From assembly GCA_046329195.1 (NCBI GenBank), contig JAXLVB010000003.1:868001-932000 (forward strand): a DNA stretch of 64,000 nt, given 5' to 3'. This document shows, piece by piece, positions 62,043 through 64,000 of the stretch. The position numbers and the translations under genes were made by a program. The DNA is from JAXLVB01 sp046329195 (lineage in GTDB: Bacteria; Bacteroidota; Bacteroidia; Cytophagales; Spirosomataceae). Each line of letters begins with the position of its first letter. Position 1 is the first letter of the stretch. The notes below the pieces were generated by a model, which was given only the letters and a program-made list of their open reading frames with translations, was not told the origin of the DNA and made no database searches.

Positions 62043-62489
62043 ATGTACGACATCCTCTTATTACTCCATTCTTACCTCCGCTGGGCAGTGGTGGTGTTAG
62101 CCGTTTGGGCTATTGTAAAGGGCCTTTTAGGCACACTCAACAAAACCGAATTCACCGATGCCGACCGCAAAACGGGTCTGTTTTTCATGATCTCGTGCGA
62201 TGTCCAGCTGTTACTGGGGCTAATTCTTTATGCAGGCGTAAGCCCACTCATGCAAACGGCTTTTGCTGATTTCGGGGCAGCTATGAAAGACAGCTCGCTG
62301 CGTTACTTTGCCGTAGAGCACATTTTCGTCATGATTATTGCTTTGGCCTTGGTACACGTTGGCTATGCCAAAACCAAAAGAGCCGTTGGTACCATTGCAG
62401 CCAATCGCACGGCTCTGATTTTCTACGGAATTGCCTTTTTGCTCATGATGAGCCGCATTCCATGGACGGATAGGCCGTTGTTTAGATAG
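62043..62489 (+). CDS. Four-helix membrane protein (cytochrome b-like)
   Basis: 148 residues with four hydrophobic helices (about 5-28, 45-65, 82-104 and 122-142). His9 (LLLHSYLR), His92 (VEHIFVM) and His102 (ALVHVGYA) lie in or beside membrane helices, which suits heme binding; similar Bacteroidota proteins are often called cytochrome B, but I cannot confirm heme ligands. The C-terminus is RIPWTDRPLFR, typical of this small family. It ends in a strong terminator. Confidence 0.75.
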   Translation: MYDILLLLHSYLRWAVVVLAVWAIVKGLLGTLNKTEFTDADRKTGLFFMISCDVQLLLGLILYAGVSPLMQTAFADFGAAMKDSSLRYFAVEHIFVMIIALALVHVGYAKTKRAVGTIAANRTALIFYGIAFLLMMSRIPWTDRPLFR

Positions 62490-62501
62490 AATTAATGATG
62501 T

Positions 62502-62541
62502 TAGCGTTGTAGTTATGAAGTATAACTACAACGCTATTTTT
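62502..62541 (+). terminator. Rho-independent terminator
   Basis: TAGCGTTGTAGTTAT and ATAACTACAACGCTA are exact 15-bp complements (62502-62516 and 62522-62536) around GAAGT, with TTTTTATT after them, 12 bp downstream of the stop. Confidence 0.92.
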
Positions 62542-62579
62542 ATTAATAATCATTTCTGTAAAATAACTTATTCTTCCAG

Positions 62580-63224
62580 ATGAGGAATTTTGAGAATAAT
62601 ACCCTCAGCCTTTTTAGGCTTCTTGCTATTTCAATACTTTTAATGCTTTGCTATTTAATTTTTACCTCTTTTCATACAAATAAAACAGACTTAACTATCG
62701 ATCCTATAAATTCTTTAGCTCAAATTATTAGTATCATAATTTCTTCTCTTAACTTGATTATATTTTTAAAACTCACTGTAAAAATTAATCAATATACTAT
62801 TGATAAAGATCGGCCTGTATTAATTTTTGAGCTCGACAAGGTGGAGGGACAGCATGGTTACAGATGGTTTATAAAAAATGTAGGTTCAGGTCCAGCTCTA
62901 AATATTCTTGTAGGATATTCTCAAACTCTTTCTATTGATGTAGAACAGTATGTGAAACTTTACTCCTTATCAAGTAATAGTAGAGTAGAAGTGTCGTTCA
63001 ATGCGCCAGCATATTTTCTAGCATACTATAAAGATATTTTTCAAGATACTTATCAATCTAAGTGTGAGAATGACACTACAAACTTTGAAAAGTTAAATTC
63101 TAACGAGAAATATGAAGATGCTTTTCTTAAATCCATACGTCTTCCAGATTTACCTCCTATTTCAAAGCCATATTTAACCACTTCGACAACGACTAGACAG
63201 CCTGGATTTAACGATAATGTTTGA
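62580..63224 (+). CDS. AT-rich two-helix membrane protein of unknown function
   Basis: 214 residues, no family recognised. Two hydrophobic segments (about 11-30 and 46-66) lie near the N-terminus; the rest (about 75-214) is a soluble domain beginning DRPVLIFELDKV with GYRWFIKNVGSGPALNILVGYSQ, a pattern seen in some membrane-anchored proteins of unknown role. The C-terminus is Thr-rich (TTSTTTRQPG). The base composition and codon use are clearly AT-richer than the flanking genes, which suggests recent acquisition. Confidence 0.65.
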   Translation: MRNFENNTLSLFRLLAISILLMLCYLIFTSFHTNKTDLTIDPINSLAQIISIIISSLNLIIFLKLTVKINQYTIDKDRPVLIFELDKVEGQHGYRWFIKNVGSGPALNILVGYSQTLSIDVEQYVKLYSLSSNSRVEVSFNAPAYFLAYYKDIFQDTYQSKCENDTTNFEKLNSNEKYEDAFLKSIRLPDLPPISKPYLTTSTTTRQPGFNDNV

Positions 63225-63347
63225 ATCCTTTTCCATCCAACATTCTACTCTCTCCGCTACGGATTTTTTGTTGGATTCTGTTTGAAATGATTAGGCATTG
63301 AACTAAGTTGCCACCTACTAAGTTTTTAGTTGTAAAATAACTTACTC

Positions 63348-64000
63348 ATGCGCCATTTTATTCTGACAGCGTGCTTCTTATGTGTTTTGCAATGGACAGC
63401 CCTTGCTCAATACAGTATCGAAGGGCGGATTGTGTCGCAAGACGGACGTGCACCTTTGCCCTTCGCCAATGTGTTTTTGAGCAATACCACCCGAGGCGTG
63501 CAAGCCGACGATAAGGGCAAATTCCAACTCAACAACCTCTCGGCGGGTGTGTATGAGCTGGTAGCTTCGTACTTGGGTCACGAAACCTTCACCATCCGAA
63601 TCCGTCCCGATACCCTCCACAAAGCCCTATTGATTATGCTCACCCCCAAGGCTAATGAGCTACAAGAAGTCAAAATCAAACGTCTTCGGAATGGATATGA
63701 GTTATATTTTCCGCTTTTTAAAGAGTTGTTCATCGGCCAAACGGGCTTTTCAAACGACTGTAAGCTCAAAAATCCCAAAGCCCTTTGGTTTAGCGAAAGT
63801 GATGATAAACTAACCCTAAGTGTTAATGCAGATGACGTACTCGTCATCGAAAACAAAGCACTGGGTTACGTAATTAAGTACCAGTTAGAAGACTTTACCT
63901 ATAACTTCAAGAGTCATTATTTATCGGTGTTGGGCTATCCATTTTTTGAGGAAATGAGCACCAAAAGCGAAAAGCAATACAAACGCTGGGCCGAAAACCG
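63348..64000 (+). CDS. Carboxypeptidase-regulatory-domain outer-membrane protein (3' end cut)
   Basis: The first 217 codons are in the window. A signal peptide (MRHFILTACFLCVLQW, cleavage near ALA) precedes a CarboxypepD-like domain (about 21-105: YSIEGRIVSQDGRAPLPFANVFL and GKFQLNNLSAGVYELVASYLGHETF), and NELQEVKIKR marks the linker. The following part (LGYVIKYQLEDFTYNFKSHYLSVLGYPFFEEM) is typical of a group of Bacteroidota proteins with a carboxypeptidase-like regulatory domain; whether a barrel follows is outside the window. Confidence 0.85.
   Translation, partial: MRHFILTACFLCVLQWTALAQYSIEGRIVSQDGRAPLPFANVFLSNTTRGVQADDKGKFQLNNLSAGVYELVASYLGHETFTIRIRPDTLHKALLIMLTPKANELQEVKIKRLRNGYELYFPLFKELFIGQTGFSNDCKLKNPKALWFSESDDKLTLSVNADDVLVIENKALGYVIKYQLEDFTYNFKSHYLSVLGYPFFEEMSTKSEKQYKRWAEN

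Noticed and set aside
1..64000. CRISPR array, tRNA/rRNA genes, integrase or prophage genes
   Set aside because: No regularly spaced direct repeats, no cloverleaf-like gene and no phage structural or integrase motifs were seen; small non-coding RNAs cannot be excluded by eye.

Overview
The window looks like part of a Bacteroidota chromosome, most likely Cytophagales (Runella/Spirosoma/Dyadobacter-like). The evidence is a SusC/SusD pair, PorP/SprF and a T9SS type B (CHU_C) surface protein, DUF4369-thioredoxin and outer-membrane beta-barrel receptors, several TTTG-N18..20-TAnnTTTG promoters, and mostly weak Shine-Dalgarno sequences. The genus is an inference. No rRNA, tRNA, CRISPR array or intact prophage was seen.

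Layout. 1-3602 (minus): the membrane arm of respiratory complex I, nuoK-nuoL-nuoM, cut by the window edge and without nuoJ beside it. 3707-4420: a REP-associated tyrosine transposase (RAYT) between palindromes. 4425-7261 (minus): LON-domain protein, PfkB sugar kinase, PorP/SprF. 7557-11681 (+): a 1374-aa T9SS type B protein. 12183-17122 (+): ruvB, Gfo/Idh oxidoreductase, DUF4369/thioredoxin-fold protein, Tat-type metallophosphoesterase. 17326-17552: a textbook sigma-54 promoter before a 49-aa membrane peptide. 17729-22571: EamA transporter, typA, comM.

22909-33238: a likely aldonate/sugar-acid locus. On the minus strand gntK-gnd-susC-susD lie in one direction, with an AraC regulator and a divergent GMC oxidoreductase beside them. 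34370-41172 (minus): a complete YbhGFSR-type drug efflux system, TetR-TolC-HlyD-two ATPases-two ABC-2 permeases. Two related 24-bp dyads in front of tetR and tolC are candidate TetR operators. 41361-42743: divergent nudK and a DeoR regulator sharing a promoter region built of 10-bp phased repeats.

42744-45840 is an AT-richer accessory patch. It holds a badly decayed IS5-type transposase (stop codon, several frameshifts) and two adjacent exported proteins of unknown function, one a lipoprotein with JAMM-like residues. 45845-48699 (+): DoxX-like protein, Tat-exported gluconate 2-dehydrogenase subunit 3, and a second GMC subunit with the C-x5-C-x3-C motif. 48752-58000: Ldh/YiaK-type dehydrogenase behind a 35-bp inverted repeat, valS, Uma2-family protein, DJ-1/PfpI protein, OmpA-PD40 protein, LOG-family protein and a sialidase-like protein. 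58049-64000 (+): TonB-dependent receptor, PhyH dioxygenase, a four-helix membrane protein, an AT-rich two-helix protein and a truncated carboxypeptidase-regulatory-domain protein.

Small intergenic palindromes, many with 4-nt loops, recur through the window and may be REP-like repeats linked to the RAYT. Leads most worth following are the sigma-54-driven micro-protein, the paired TetR dyads, the JAMM-like lipoprotein with its neighbour, and the RAYT/palindrome system.
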